Of a stretch of 64,000 bases of DNA, positions 23,639 through 36,526 are shown piece by piece. The stretch covers positions 10,031,736 to 10,095,735 of the forward strand of contig NC_079380.1 of assembly GCF_021018895.1 (NCBI RefSeq), written 5' to 3'. The position numbers were made by a program, and so were the translations under genes. The stretch comes from Seriola aureovittata (lineage: Eukaryota > Chordata > Actinopteri > Carangiformes > Carangidae). The notes under the pieces were generated by a model that worked only from the letters and a program-made list of their open reading frames with translations, was not told where the DNA came from and searched no databases. Numbering within the stretch: position 1 is the first letter of the stretch; every line of letters begins with the position of its first letter.

Positions 23639-24084
23639 AACAATCTCTTGATGCCTGCTTTCCTCCATGGTCTGAGCCAGCGGAGAAGGCCAAGCAGATG
23701 GCTATGTTTAGGGCTTAGATAGAAGATAGATAGTACAGAGGTGGGGAAGGAGACATGCTGTAATCACAGAGATGGAGGGATGATGTCAATCATGGCGTCT
23801 GGTGCCCTGGTAGAGGCAGGTGGGCTGAATACAGCATGAATTGAAGGATCTTCGGTGTCAGAGCAGGAGCCGCCCTGTTTCACCTTAGTCTCTTACAAGA
23901 ATCAATCTCTGTGCTATAAATGCACTCACTCTTCTCCTGACATTCATCGCCCAACTTTATCCTCTCACTGATCCCCTTTGACCCCTTCTCATCTTAATCA
24001 CTGACAGAAGTTGGACAGACAGTAAAGTACGAGTCAGACATTTTCTTCACTGACAAAGTGAAGAAGTCTTGAATTAGGCTTTAC

Positions 24085-24420
24085 ACCTTAACAAAAGTCT
24101 ACAACAATACTAGCAGCTGTGTGAGGCTGTACCCAAGGAGCAACAATGCTTTGAGCAAAATGCTAACATCACACATCATTGTAGTTCTGCAGGTATTTGG
24201 TTATAAACTTAAACGACGTTCAAACATTAAAATTTGGATCTGATGGTGATGCTAGGTGAACAGTCAGAAGATTACCAAAGTTGTTAAAGTGTACCAAGTC
24301 ATCCAGCAGTTGTTGAGATATTTGTAAAATGATGTATGAAAACTTTGATGTGCGAAAGGGGCTAGAGGAAAAGATCATGGAATTCATTAGGATTCATCGT
24401 CTCGGCCCTATGGATATCAG
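24085..24420. mobile_element. Dispersed teleost repeat, copy 1 (diverged)
   Basis: Words in order are GTCTACAACAATACTAGCAG, TGTGAGGCTGTACC, AAAATGCTAACATCA, GGTATTTGGTTATAAAC, TGATGGTGATGCTAGGTGAA and CAGTTGTTGAGATATTTG. They follow the order of a dispersed fish repeat I recognise but cannot name. The copy at 46060-46640 shares AGGATTCATCGTCT and the gene-sized spacing of the other words. No coding capacity. Confidence 0.55.
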
Positions 24421-24439
24421 CGCTAAATGTCATGCTGGT

Positions 24440-24680
24440 CTAGGGCTGAAGGATATGCGAAAAAAATCATATTGCAATTATATCGACAGATATTGTGATT
24501 GCAATACGAGTCACTATTTCAGGTGGAATGTGGAATGTATAGAAATGATGTTCCAATGTTTCATTTGGAGGGCAGGGCATCTCTGTAGCACCACAATATG
24601 TATTTACGGTGTGTTATGACATTTCGGCTCCTGGGATTTGGATATTGAACTTGGCCATACTGCGATTTTGATAATATTTT
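24440..24680. mobile_element. Probable DNA-transposon fragment beginning TAGGGCTG
   Basis: TAGGGCTGAAGGATATGCG is followed by ATATTGCAATTATATCGACA and GATATTGTGATTGCAATACG. I recognise this pattern from dispersed fish repeats that begin TAGGGCTG. The matching inverted end is not visible, so extent and class are uncertain. Confidence 0.4.
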
Positions 24681-25050
24681 TCAGTTAATTGTGTAACAGT
24701 TGTAAAGATATAAGTAAATAGATAAAACAAAAAAACTTATATAGCACAAAGCGCTTAACAGATCCACATGAAAAGGTACAAAGGTAAGATAACAAAAGCG
24801 TATGGAAATGCAAAAAAAACAAAGACACTTTACACAATAAAATACACAATCAGTACATAAAATACAGACTTGGTAAAATTAGGTTACCCAAAGGTCTGTC
24901 TAAAACCAATGACATATTCTTCATGTTTGCTACTTTTTACTGACCATTGATGTAAGTCAATAGTGTTTCAACTTATATCCAGTTCATAAAATTTTTAATG
25001 TTGCTATCGAAGTGCCTGCGGTGCACAGGAAGTGATGCATTTTACATTAC

Positions 25051-25080
25051 CAGCAGCGGCAGCAGCAGCAGCAGCAGCAG
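25051..25080. repeat. (CAG)n trinucleotide tract
   Basis: About ten CAG/CGG units in non-coding context. Confidence 0.9.
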
Positions 25081-25782
25081 TTTGTTTCAGACACACACAA
25101 CTCATCAATACCAGAACTCAGTAGGTGACACTACCAGCAGTAGGTGAAGCTGAGTCTGAAAAGCCAAAAGAAAAGCTGCATTAACAAAAAGTAGAGCGAC
25201 ACCAGACAAATAGACACTCTTGTTATTGATGAGATCTCCTGGAATTTCATTACCCAAACACCTCAGCGAAGATGACTCAGCAGCAGAGATGTGACAAATT
25301 AAAAAAAAATTAGGATCTTGCAGACTGCAGCTTTGAGTTATCAGTTTCATGCAAACAAAATGGCAGCTGCGCTCATTGGACGTGTCGTAGTGCTGCGTGT
25401 TTGTAACAGACAATGGAGTCCCATGTCTTCTCTCCTCGGGGAGGAAGGGAAATAAAAGGGAATTTGATTTCAGACAGGTGTTTTACTCAAGAACCTCTGA
25501 GGGGCCTCTCCTGACAGTTCTACTTCAAACCCCTCTGTAGGAAGTGTGGTGGGGTTGTCACCAGCGAGTCTTCACTGATGTGTCAGAGAAATTCAGACTT
25601 TTTAAGTATTTATTTATTCACCCATATCTGTTTGTTTGCATATTTCATAGTATTCTTTCCTACTTACGAGGCTGTGGCCAACCTTCAGAAACACTGAGTT
25701 CTTGTATTTTGTAACCAAAAGGTGTTGGTTTCATTCTCATTTGTCGGTGGCAGTTTCCCCGGATGACTTCATAGGATAAACG

Positions 25783-25805
25783 TTTTTTTTTTTTTTTTTT
25801 TTTTT
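25783..25805. repeat. Poly-T tract
   Basis: T23 homopolymer. Confidence 0.95.
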
Positions 25806-28800
25806 AACTCCCAGCAATACTCGATTTCCACTATGACCATTCTTTTTATGATAATTTGGCCTCTGAGATTTATTTAAGCATCATCTTTCAACCACAGCAG
25901 GGACAGTCTCACATTTCCCTCAGAAATTGAAGTCTTTTTCTGTTTTTTATGATTACATTTTGATATGTTGGTTTGATAGACGGCCCCTTGGTGCCAGCCA
26001 GCCCTATTTTCACTTGCTCTAACTGACTGAGTGCTGCAATTAATCATCAACACTGTACTTATGAGATTATCAATACCTTAATAATAGACAGTTAATTCCT
26101 ACATGGGAGACAGGATATCATACTGATTTCTTCTGTATTTCAGTGAGTCATTTCTCTGGCTGCAAGATATTGACTGTCTTGGTTGTTTTTCATCAAGGTT
26201 TCAATCAGTTTTTTCCTCACTCGAAATTACACCTGGTGCTTACAATGTCACCAACATCCTGTGCATTCTCATTTTCTTAGCTAGATATCAGAAATGTGAC
26301 TTTGTCAACAGATTATTTTCCTCCTCCCATTTTTCTTTTCTCCAGTCATTTTCTGTTTTTCTAAATCTTCCCCTTGCTACGTCTTCCTTTACGTTTTCAC
26401 GCATCAAAAGAGCTTGATGGTTTGACAGGACGGGCTCTAGAAACTTGCTGCCTCCCTCCAGACCATCCAAAGTGTCTGCTCCCTCATTGAACTGTTATCT
26501 GCCCCATTTCTGGGCTTTTCCATGGCAACTAGGAGCCAGCAAGCGTGTGAGTGAAAAGAGTGAGGTCTCCAGTGGAAGCTGCATCTTGTCTCAGACAGCT
26601 GTCTGCTAGAAAGACAAAGGAATGAGAAAAAAAAAAACAGAGGAAAAGGAAAGTTTGGGAAAGTTGTTTTTCCCCCCTTTTAGCATGAAAAACAACTTAA
26701 ATGGATGTGGTTCACTGCACAGTGATTTACAGCTGCATTCAGTTAAACCTTCAGACCATTCTCAGTCCTTGAGCCATGGGTCTCTTCTTCCCTGCTTTCT
26801 AAAAAGTTATATGACTGAATTTCACTGTTGTTTAATGACAGTGCTATTACAAACACAAAACAGTTGTCTTCCCCCCCGTGATCGGTCCCTAGCAACCTGT
26901 TCGCTTGACGCGAGCTGCAACTACTGACTGACAGTCCTCAAAGTATCATCCATGGGACCTCCTCAGTGGAGGTAACCCACATTTCACTCTATTTTAAGCT
27001 TAATGTCAGATGTAAGGCCTAACCAAAACATATGGGCCTCCACACTCAACACGTATCGAACAGAACCCAGTTCCCTGGAAAGCTAACATGTACACTTGAT
27101 TCTTTCTTACACGAGACCCTCTCTTCACAATCCTTAGCCTCTCCTCTCCAGGTTCTTCACTTGGATGTGGAGCGACAGGGCAACTTTAAAGTCGGGTTAT
27201 GCCGGCGCCTTCCGTAGGATTACACCAAAATCCCAATGGTTTTAAACAGTCACACTCTGCCACTCAAAGCCAGACGTTTTCGTTTGGAGCGTTTATTAAA
27301 GGAGCTTGGGAGTCTGTGGTGACAAGTGAAGCGTTTTGTAGAAACGGAATGAGGGATAGAGGAGAACAGAACTCAGCAACGAGGGTTTTCCTTTTTAAAA
27401 GTTTCAATCTCAAGACTTTCATAGCCTTTGTCACTCTGTTTAGAAATACAGTCACAAACATAACCCTGGGACACAGTGGCCCCGAGGAATGGGAAGGAAC
27501 AAACAGTCAGAGGCAATCTGTGAGATAGCCATAGCTTTATAGGAATGCTTTCCTATTAAGATTACTATTTGGGAAGGACGAGAGGGGCCTCTCCATCTTT
27601 GGTGCTGATGAAAGGTTGATGTGAGCGCTCGGTTTTTCCTTCCCACATTTGGGTTGTGTGAGAGTAAAGAGAAGAAGCATCACACGATGAGGCGGGGGGG
27701 GGGGGGGAATTCGTCGCTTGTGTTTGGAGGAATTCGTCGCTTGTGTTTTCTGGTGCGTGTTTTCCGAATTCTTTGTGACTGCAAAAGACTGGAATTTATG
27801 ACAGGGATTACAAGTTTACAGTGAAGTTGTGGGTTGGACAGCTACACCATGAGCTGACACTCACTGTAAAGCTGAGTGGAGCTGCATATTCAGGTGATAA
27901 CCCCCTCTCACACTGTCACACTATTTTCATATTGTCCTTTGACATGATGTGAAAAATATCTTTAAATGAATGGAAAAATTGAGTATGGTGTAGCAGGTTA
28001 TAGACATAGCGGTTCTTTAATACAGGAGAACATCATGCTCTATGTTTTGTATTGTGCAAAGGTAGAAGATACATACAGTAATGGCACTTCCATGATGACG
28101 TTAATTGCGTTTGAACTCAGCTTTTTAAACACCCCACTAAAGACGCATCATCCCTATCAGCATCCCAAAATGATTATGTGCATACTTATGCTGGTGTATC
28201 TTAGTTACCTTTGCCAAAACAGTAACCATTTTTTTTCTCTATTTACAAATCTTTACCACTACATCTATTCAGTGTTTTAAGAAACAGACTGACAATAGAA
28301 TCCTGTGTGAATGGCAGCGTTCGTGACCTTGCGAGGTAACAAAGAGGGAGATACACAGCAGGATCTTTTTCCCCTGCCCGCGGTGTCCTCGGTGTATTCA
28401 ACCTTGTCCGGTTCTCTCTCCCGCAAAACCGCCTCCTCTGTCAGCTTTACAGTGTTTATCTATTCTGTCTGTCACTCCCAACTCATCGGCGAAGTGGTTG
28501 TTGAGAGTATGGATCCAATTCATGACAATCCATCATTTATGACAAGTACACACGCTAATCTATTTTAAACAGCGGGGCGCGATGCTGATGATGCATGGCA
28601 GATGAGGGTATACAGTATACACACATTTATGGGCGTGCATATTGATAATCAATTTTCTTCATTTTAACCACTGCAGGAAAGAATTAATCTTTCCAGGAGC
28701 CACTCGGTGTTGCAGTTTTTGAACTCGGGGGAATAATATACATTGTGAGTTTCTGTATTGACACCCCAAACAAGACAAGGGCTAAATTGAAGCATGATGG

Positions 28801-29400
28801 TGGAGACGCTTCTAACAAAGTCCATTTATTTGGCATCCATCTTATTAGTCAGAGCACAATGGACTGCACATAGCACTGAAATAAGTAATGAAGCAAACAC
28901 GCCCAAAGTCTTATTGTATATTGATCTGTCAAAGCTGGACAGGAGTCTTAGTTACACAGACAGAAGGAGCTGCTGCAGAAGCAAAAATAATCCCATTGGT
29001 TGAGTTCAACACGTATGTGCATGTATGACTTTGTGACAGAAGTGTTTGCTTGCACGCTGCATGCTGCTTCATTCAGGTATCAGTCATACAAGTGATAATA
29101 TTTTCTTCCTTGCAGCATTTGGTCTCAGTTTCTTCCACATTTGATATTTGCTTGGATTGTTAAACGAAGTGGCAAATATTACCATGACAACGTGGCAACT
29201 ATCCAATCACACTGTGCAACAGTCCTTGATGTTGCCCACGACATTTAAAAAAAAAAAAATACATTCTAGATGTGTGTGCCCCGCAATATTTTACTAGAGG
29301 AAAACGTGTTATTCCTGTTGGGAAGCAACTTTGTTTAAAAGAAAATCTGTATCTATATCTAATTAATAAAGCAGTCACCAGCAGGATTCCTCAGATTCAG

Positions 29401-29420
29401 CCCCCCCCCCCCCCCCCCCC
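29401..29420. repeat. Poly-C tract
   Basis: C20 homopolymer. Confidence 0.95.
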
Positions 29421-30270
29421 AAGTCGCCATTCCTTCCTACCCCATTTTCACCTCCTTTCCTGCCTCCATCTCCCGGTATCCCATCATCACCCTCTCATCA
29501 CTGTGTTATCAGTGGCAGTAAGCCCACGAATTCCAGACCAGTCTTTGGAGATATTCTGTGGGCTTTCTTTTTGCTCCCAGCCCCTGTTGCCACAATTTCA
29601 ATCTGCCTGTCGGTTTGAAGGGACTGCCAGGTGCTATTGGCTCAACCATATGTCCTCTGACACTCTGTCTCTGCGATTGGGGGGTGGGGGAGCAAGGAAG
29701 GAGGGAGGGTGGGGTTAAAGATGAGGCTATCTGGAGCTACCTCTGAGAACTACTCTCCCTGAAACTCAGTTGGCTGACATGTGGCAAAAAACACAACCCA
29801 TGAAAACTAAACCCCCGTCCCTAATTCCTCTTTGCAGTAGCCCTGAGCGAGGTTCAGATAGAGGGATGGCAGTGAGTTTTTCAATGAGTCCCCTTGGGGT
29901 CGGAAAAACAGATCCTGTTTCAGCGAGCCAGTTGGCTTGGTGTGGCGCAGTGACCGCATCGCCATCTTCGGCTCAGAGTCTGTCAGTCAGTCACAGTCTG
30001 CTGGTCTGCAGCTCCAGTGGTCAGGCAGGAGTTCATTCTTTTCTGGTGTCTTTGTCTGAATGTTTCTCCGACTGCCAGACACTCCTTTCAACTCTGAAAC
30101 CTCAGTCTGTGCCTCTGTCTCTGTTCCCGATCCAGGGCTGTGATTCTGCGCTGAACCGGTCACACCGTCGGTCCAGCTGCTCCTCCTGCCTCCAGGTAAG
30201 GATCTGTAGGCCCGGTGATAGTTCTGCTTGCACAAAGGCAGAGTCAAACACACACTTGTGCACAATCACC

Positions 30271-30279
<9 letters not shown>

Positions 30280-30338
<59 letters not shown>
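30280..30338. repeat. (CA)n microsatellite
   Basis: Pure CA tract of about 59 bp. Confidence 0.95.
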
Positions 30339-30339
<1 letters not shown>

Positions 30340-30881
30340 CAGAGTTTGAAACCACTTGACAGCGGAGTTGCAGCATAAACAACAGTTAAGTGTCTCCTTT
30401 GATTTGTCTCCTAAAACTCTGCCGTGCAAGACACAGGCTGTTGTTTATAGTTTAATAGAACAAACAACAACCACAACAGGGGTTCTTATGCCGAGACTGA
30501 CATGCTGGACTGGGTGTCCCTTATTAAATATCTGCTGTGCCTTTTTGTCGTTTCGCAGCGACAGACGCACATTTTCCCAGAGGTCCACGCTGCCCAGCGG
30601 TGTCCTGAAGTTACCAGGACTGCGGGATGTATTGTGACAGACTTTAAATGTGAGGAAGATGAGCCCTCATCACCCATCACGTCTGTGAGATGAAAGGCCC
30701 CGAAAGCAGCTCAGCCACCCTGCTGGACACAGCTCAGCTGTTATAAGAAGTGTTTGACAGGAGTGGCAGGTAATTGACCTTCTCTCTGGCTCTCTTTCTC
30801 TCACTTCCACTTCCTCGCTTCTTCTCTCTCACTTTCTCTCTCACTCTCCTGCTCTGTGTCACTGCTTTCGCCACAGGCTGA

Positions 30882-30899
30882 CCCCCCCCCCCCCCCCCA

Positions 30900-30936
<37 letters not shown>

Positions 30937-30938
30937 CC
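30882..30938. repeat. Poly-C followed by (CA)n
   Basis: A C run of about 17 followed by a CA tract of about 32 bp. Confidence 0.93.
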
Positions 30939-32118
30939 ATCCTCTTGGGTGCTCTCATGGAGCTAAAAGTGCCAGTCTTGCTGTGCTTTGCCTGCATTTG
31001 TTGTTTGTTTATTCCCTCTGTTTTCAATAAACACAGCAGAGGAAGCCTTGCTGGTTGCACAGCCTTGAATGTTGTGCCACATCGCTGCAAAGGTTAAGGT
31101 CCTGAGTCTCTGGAGAATTTGTGGGTGCGCTAATGTCAAAGGTCAGGGGAGTAAAAGGGAGAGGAGGGATGGGACGCTGCTCAGTGGATGAGGCGGGGAG
31201 GAGGGAGTGGGGGGTAATATTATATAAATATGGGGTGCTTGTTGCTTCTGTGGAATTACGTGACGGTTTTGACAGTACAACATCCATGGGATAAATCTAG
31301 GTAGACTTACAGTGGCAAACATGGTAGTTTGCCTACTGTATTCTGAGCCTCTGCATGTCTGGGGTGGGGAAGGAAGTTGAATTTTTAACAGCCTTGATGC
31401 ACATTTCAGTTTCTCCGGCAGACAGTGTCCCATGTATTCATCTCTCCTAACAATGGCGAAATGTCAGCATACTTTCAGGCTGCTTTAAATTAAACATTCA
31501 CCCCCTCTGAGTATACAGCTATAGCGCTCCTCTTGCCATCCCCTCCCACACTATTGTTCTATTTTCACATAGACAGCTTTGGCCAAATGAAGAACAAGAC
31601 ACTTTCTCTTACTCTGGACCAGATGGTAAGGGTGTCAAGTATTTAGGTTTTTTTTTTTTATATATATAGTTTACTAATATATCAAATGACAATTGTCTGG
31701 CTTACTTTCATGGTCATATCCCAAATGTCCCAGGCCTTGATATGTGCAATAGCCAAGAAAGTTGAAGACAAGACTTAAGATGGGGAGGGGGATATTTTAT
31801 TAATGGGAACTATTAATATTCCATCGCAGTGGGACGATGGTGTGTTTCTTTTTGCAGAAGCATAATGAATAACTGAGCGCCTCCATGGTACTCGATTCCT
31901 CAGCATGAATATTCAGGCGCTGGTGGTGTGTCATGGGAGCGTTGAGAGCCTCCTCTCTACCCTGTAGTGGATCACACCATAGCATTTTGTCTCACCTCTC
32001 TATTCCTCTCTATTTCCTTTTGATGCACACTCAGGCGTACGGCTAAGGCCAGTGGCACCTGGGGACCGGCGCCTATAGATCTGATGCTTGGCTCTCAATA
32101 AAGGCCCTCCACAGAGGC

Positions 32119-32240
32119 TGGATTGATTGATTACACTGCTGTGGCTTTGTGTGGGTTTTTAATTGATTGATTAATTGTGGGCTTGGGCTGAGATGTGATT
32201 GATTATGAGTGGTCAGCAGTGGGTTGGAGTTGGGCTGTCA
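32119..32240. promoter_or_regulatory. Candidate HOX-PBX-MEIS responsive element
   Basis: GATTGATTGATTA (32121-32133), TTAATTGATTGATTAATTG (32159-32177) and TGATTGATTA (32196-32205) each contain the TGATTGAT/TGATTGATTA type of bipartite PBX-HOX site. A MEIS/PREP-type TGACAG is on the minus strand at 32235-32240. Three composite sites within 90 bp in otherwise unique sequence is more than expected by chance. Whether the block is conserved or active is unknown. Confidence 0.4.
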
Positions 32241-33705
32241 AAGCCCACAGGGTGAGAGGTGAGCTCTTGTGGCTCCTGTCATATGCTCGCTCTTTTATCC
32301 AAGAATCCCACTTTCTCTGATGCTCGGTACAGCCCCACTTTGTCCTTGCCCCGGTCACCTCTCTGGAGCTCCTTTTCTCCCTAGTTTCAGTGTCTATGTG
32401 TCTGTGTTCACATGCGGTGTTGCCTGAAGCTCTGTATGTCCTGTTCTTGCCCGGAGAGTGTTCAATAATGTCAGGTCTGTGGCATTCAGCACATACAACA
32501 AAGACTTCCTTACAAACCTCAAAGACTTATCTCTCATAGAGCCCACACAAGGAAATAGAAACAGTTCAGTCATAAAGAAAAGAGGAACAAAGACAGTGAG
32601 GAATGAAAAAAGAAAGTGTGACCCCTCTCCAGAAACCCCTTTCACATATGACAGTGAATAAGGAAGAAAGAAGGACAGAAAGAAAGATTCAATTTGATAA
32701 CACAGACCAAGAAGGGCAGACAGTTATATGCAGTGACAAACAAACATTTCAACAGTAGATGTGTCATTCTCAACAAATGATGTCCCACTGGGCCTATAAA
32801 TTACAAAAATCTATGCTCATTTTGACTTGCAATTCTAGCGGGCTGAGATTGAGGCCGATTCTATGGCCGAGACACAGAGCCCAGATGCATCACAGTCATT
32901 TCGTCAAGTTTCATTAAAATGTGATCAGTGTTGTTTCAGGACGTGTGACAGATAAACAGATGAATGGATTAACATTAAAACAAACAGGGAACCAATGAAC
33001 GAACAAACCAAAGAACAAATGAGCCAGCAAGAACAAAGGAGCAAACAAACAATCAAATGAACAAGTAAATGAATTAATGAATGGACTAAAGACTCAAGCA
33101 GTGGGGATGGGGGAGTGTGTGTGCGAGTATCAGTCGCAATCTGTTTGACTGTAGTCTACCCACACAGAATCTCTTTTCAAAATAAAGGTTCTGTACTCGT
33201 CTTTCATTGCTTAAAGGGCAGGATGAGCATCTTGACAGTTAAAGGCTTTGTGTAATCAAATTGGGGGATAAAACGGGAACATGCGCTTGTTGTGGTCTAT
33301 CAGCTGAACATGTCACACAGGGGAAATGTCAAAAGCAGCTGGAAAGGCACAGATGTTCCGATTTGCTAATAAATATCACAGTACACACAAACACTGAATG
33401 CATGTTCATGCATACTTGTTAAAGACTCGTGAGCCAAAAAGTGGAAATCTCATGCATCGTCACGTTATCGAAGGTAATAGTGTGCATTGTGATCCTGCTC
33501 CTGCCAATATGCTGCAGAAACCTTTCAATCGTAATGGAAATGAGGGACCAGACAAGACATGTTCTATCAGATTTTTTGTTGTCTCCATATTGCCGTTAGC
33601 TAGCAAGAAGTCATTTGATCTGTTTCCTTGATTTGCTGTTGAGTACACCTTTTATTAGCCTGTAAAGCTGCACTAACGCTGCTTGGATTAAACCAGAGTA
33701 ATGAT

Positions 33706-33786
33706 GCCAGATCGGTTGTCATTTGATGTGCAGTTTAAGGGAGGTAACGATGCCTGATTAATTGCCTGAATGATCAACGATCTGGC
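33706..33786. repeat. Bulged hairpin, about 17 paired bases
   Basis: GCCAGATCGGTTGTCATT (33706 on) pairs with AATGATCAACGATCTGGC (ending 33786), apart from two single-base bulges. The enclosed loop is about 45 nt and includes CTGATTAATTGCC. It could be a structured RNA or simply a palindromic regulatory sequence. Confidence 0.5.
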
Positions 33787-35182
33787 TTTGGGATGTCGGG
33801 GTTTTCTGGCATGGCAGATATTTTGGTTGTCTGTCTAGCACTCTGGACAGTTCCACAGTCTGATTTCCCTCGTGGCTGCTGTCAAAAGATCTAATATAAC
33901 CTGTAGTGAGCCTGTCCTAATATTATTGGAGTAGTAATTTAAATGTTGTGGCTTACTGTAGTCTTCCGAGTCTTCACTTCTCTGCAGAACACGCAGACCA
34001 TATTATCTAACTATATCTTCCATTGCGAACATTGTTGCGGATGTGGTCATCTTGTTTCAATAAACTTTAATTTGTCAGTGGACAAAACCATTTGTGGGCC
34101 TCATGCTTACGCTCGGTGCGAGCACCCATGTCATGGTCGCTCAGTTGATCTGTACAGTGTGAACATAAAGGCAGATTAACATGTGTTGTGTGAGTTGACT
34201 CAGTGTATGAGAGTACTATTAAAATGCCCAGCTTAAATCACATGCCCTGTCCTGTAATACCTTCCTTTGCACTTTGAAAAGTCAACAAAGAACAATTTTT
34301 TTTCTTTCATTTTGCACTTCTGCATTTTTAAGTTGAAATGACCTTCAGTCACTTGAATTTCGATATCAGTCGATTTGTGAGGCTTCTGATATTCACCTTC
34401 ACTGTTAAAGCAATATGAACAAGCTCTTATGGATCTCTGTTTATTTAGGTACACACATTTAACCGATTCATCAAAGAAAGCAACTGCATTCAGAGCTGAA
34501 AATTGTGTATATACTGTGAACAAGAGTGGCCTTGAGGAGAGAAGGACAGATTCTTTAGGAGCTGAATAAAGTGAAGAATCGCTTATGTTGTGCTTTAGAC
34601 TGAAATTTGCCAGGAAAGGATCGAAAGCTTCACAGCTGTCCCTCTGCATGTCCTGCTGCTGTCTGCTCTCCTCTTCCCGGACAGTCCAGAGAGAGATGTG
34701 TGTGTGGGCCGCAAATCGTAGCCATCCATCAGCCGCACACTCCCAAATGTGGTAGATGGTATTATGAAGGTGGCACCATAATATATCATATTCCCATATT
34801 CTGCAGAAGAACAGTCACAAATCAAAAAGAGTCAAAGGTCACGTATGACAGTACACCTGTTCTTTAACACGCTCTCTTTGAATCTTGGCCTCTTTAAGGT
34901 GCAAACAGTAATACTGAGTATGAAGATGCATTCATTCTGTGACATCGACTTATACTTGCTAAATGTGGCTTCCTGCTGGCCAGGCAGATGCCATGATTTG
35001 GCAGTGGGAGAGCAGCATGGCATCATGTGACTTGGTACTGGTAAAGCTGAAGATAGAGGACACTATCTATTATCCACTGACTGAATGAAGGTTAAAGGCC
35101 TTGAAAATGTGACTTCAACATCTGAGGTGTTTCTCAATAACATTAAAGTAGCTACAATTCATATTTTTATAACAATTATAAC

Positions 35183-35689
35183 TGGAGGCAAATTTGGAGT
35201 ATGTTGGTGTCCTAGGCAGAAAAACGGAAGGGGGCCCCTCCAATCAGAATTCACAATTATGTAATAAATAGTCTGACATGAATGAAATCTTAACATTTTT
35301 TAAATCCAAATGTTAACGTTTGTACAATTTTCAAAATATAGATACAAAGAACAGTAAAAACTTAAATAAATAACTAAATAACTTCAATGTTGTCACATTG
35401 CAAATGCCTACATTATAAAGCCAGATAATTACTGTCAGTTTATTTTATTTGAATGTTTACAATTTATTAAAAAAAAAAAAAATCTTGTATTTTATGTGCA
35501 GCTTTACTGAAAATAGTTGGCAACACAACTTCTGAGATTTCATTGCAAATCATCCATTGGTTGTTTAAGCTGGAGGGAGCCGCATTTTGAGACTGCTGTG
35601 GAGTAAAGTTTGTCACCCCTCATGGGCCCTCTAACACCCTGGGGCCCCAAGCAGTTGCCTGCCTTGCCTGTTCACAAGGTGTGCCTCTG
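35183..35689. mobile_element. hAT-superfamily non-autonomous element, 507 bp
   Basis: A perfect 8-bp target-site duplication, ATTATAAC, flanks the element (35175-35182 and 35690-35697). The ends are TGGAGGCA on the left and, reverse complemented, CAGAGGCA on the right, the CAGAGGC type of hAT terminus. The interior has GGGGCCCC-rich words near both ends and an AT-rich centre. There is no transposase frame. Confidence 0.8.
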
Positions 35690-35697
35690 ATTATAAC

Positions 35698-36526
35698 GAT
35701 GATCTTCTGTTCCCTTCGGCTTTGCAGAGTTTTATAACAAATGTCAGTTCATCGTTCAGCTGGAAGAGCTCAAACTCAAAGGAAATACTGTAAATTCTTA
35801 TGTGAAATAACCCAAACTGATAAACCATTGGTAGAAATTAATGTGTTCATACAGGATCTCATTACTTTTAGTAAGAAGCTGATAGAGAATATACAGAAAT
35901 ATATAAGTTATGGCATTTAAAGTAACCAGGCTCTACCAGCTGATAGGTTTACATATATCTTGGGAAATTATGACCTGATCGCATGGCTGATGACAGCCCT
36001 GACCCACTCCTGGACCCCTCTCTTGCGTGCAATTTGCACTCTTGTCACCGAGTGTACCGTGGGTTTCATGGACAGCTGGTGGACTTACTTGGACAGTGCA
36101 GACAAGAAAGGTCCTGTCATGTGTTACAATTCAAATCAACACCATCCGTACATTGCCTTAGGTCTGAGCTGTGATGGATATGCTGCTTAAATTAAACCAG
36201 TGTCTGACTCTGACGATGACAGTCTCTTCTTTTATTCCCTCAACCGGTGCTCTCTCTTACATCTGCAGCTAATAAACAACCGCTAGCTCTGAGTTCTTGT
36301 CAAAATTCCCTTTGTTCTAACTTGAGGTCAGACTCTTTCTTGATTTCATCAAAGTTTTGCTTCTAATGTTACAGCATGGGCAGCATCCGTTTTTGTCAAT
36401 TTACTGCGTACATTGTAAAATGATCTGTCATTTGTCAACTAGTGGTGCTTTCCATTTTTCATTTTTTTTTCCATTAGTTTTCTAAGATGTCTGACTGGTT
36501 ATTTTAGTTTTTTAGTTTTCCATAAG
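35698..36526. other. Gene-free sequence, 35.7-36.5 kb
   Basis: No gene or repeat is recognised. The overlapping frames at 35960-36190 have no family features. Confidence 0.5.

Larger units (their letters stand above)
21045..24084. other. Gene-free sequence, 21.0-24.1 kb
   Basis: No gene is recognised. It holds a long TG tract, two TTTC tracts and an (ACAGGAA)3 run near 22144. The 132-codon frame at 23022-23420 shows no domain and ends in low-complexity LSLSL translated from a CT run. Confidence 0.55.
24681..35174. other. Gene-free sequence, 24.7-35.2 kb
   Basis: No gene is recognised. The 202-codon frame at 29770-30378 runs into a CA microsatellite and has no domain. The stretch includes the PBX-HOX-type cluster at 32119-32240 and a bulged hairpin at 33706-33786, both listed separately. 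A 20-bp word (GGAATTCGTCGCTTGTGTTT) is tandemly repeated at 27706 and 27729, next to a G tract. Confidence 0.55.

Noticed and set aside
29770..30378. 202-codon open frame on the plus strand
   Set aside because: Low-complexity Ser-rich translation that runs into a CA microsatellite as poly-Thr-His; no family features.
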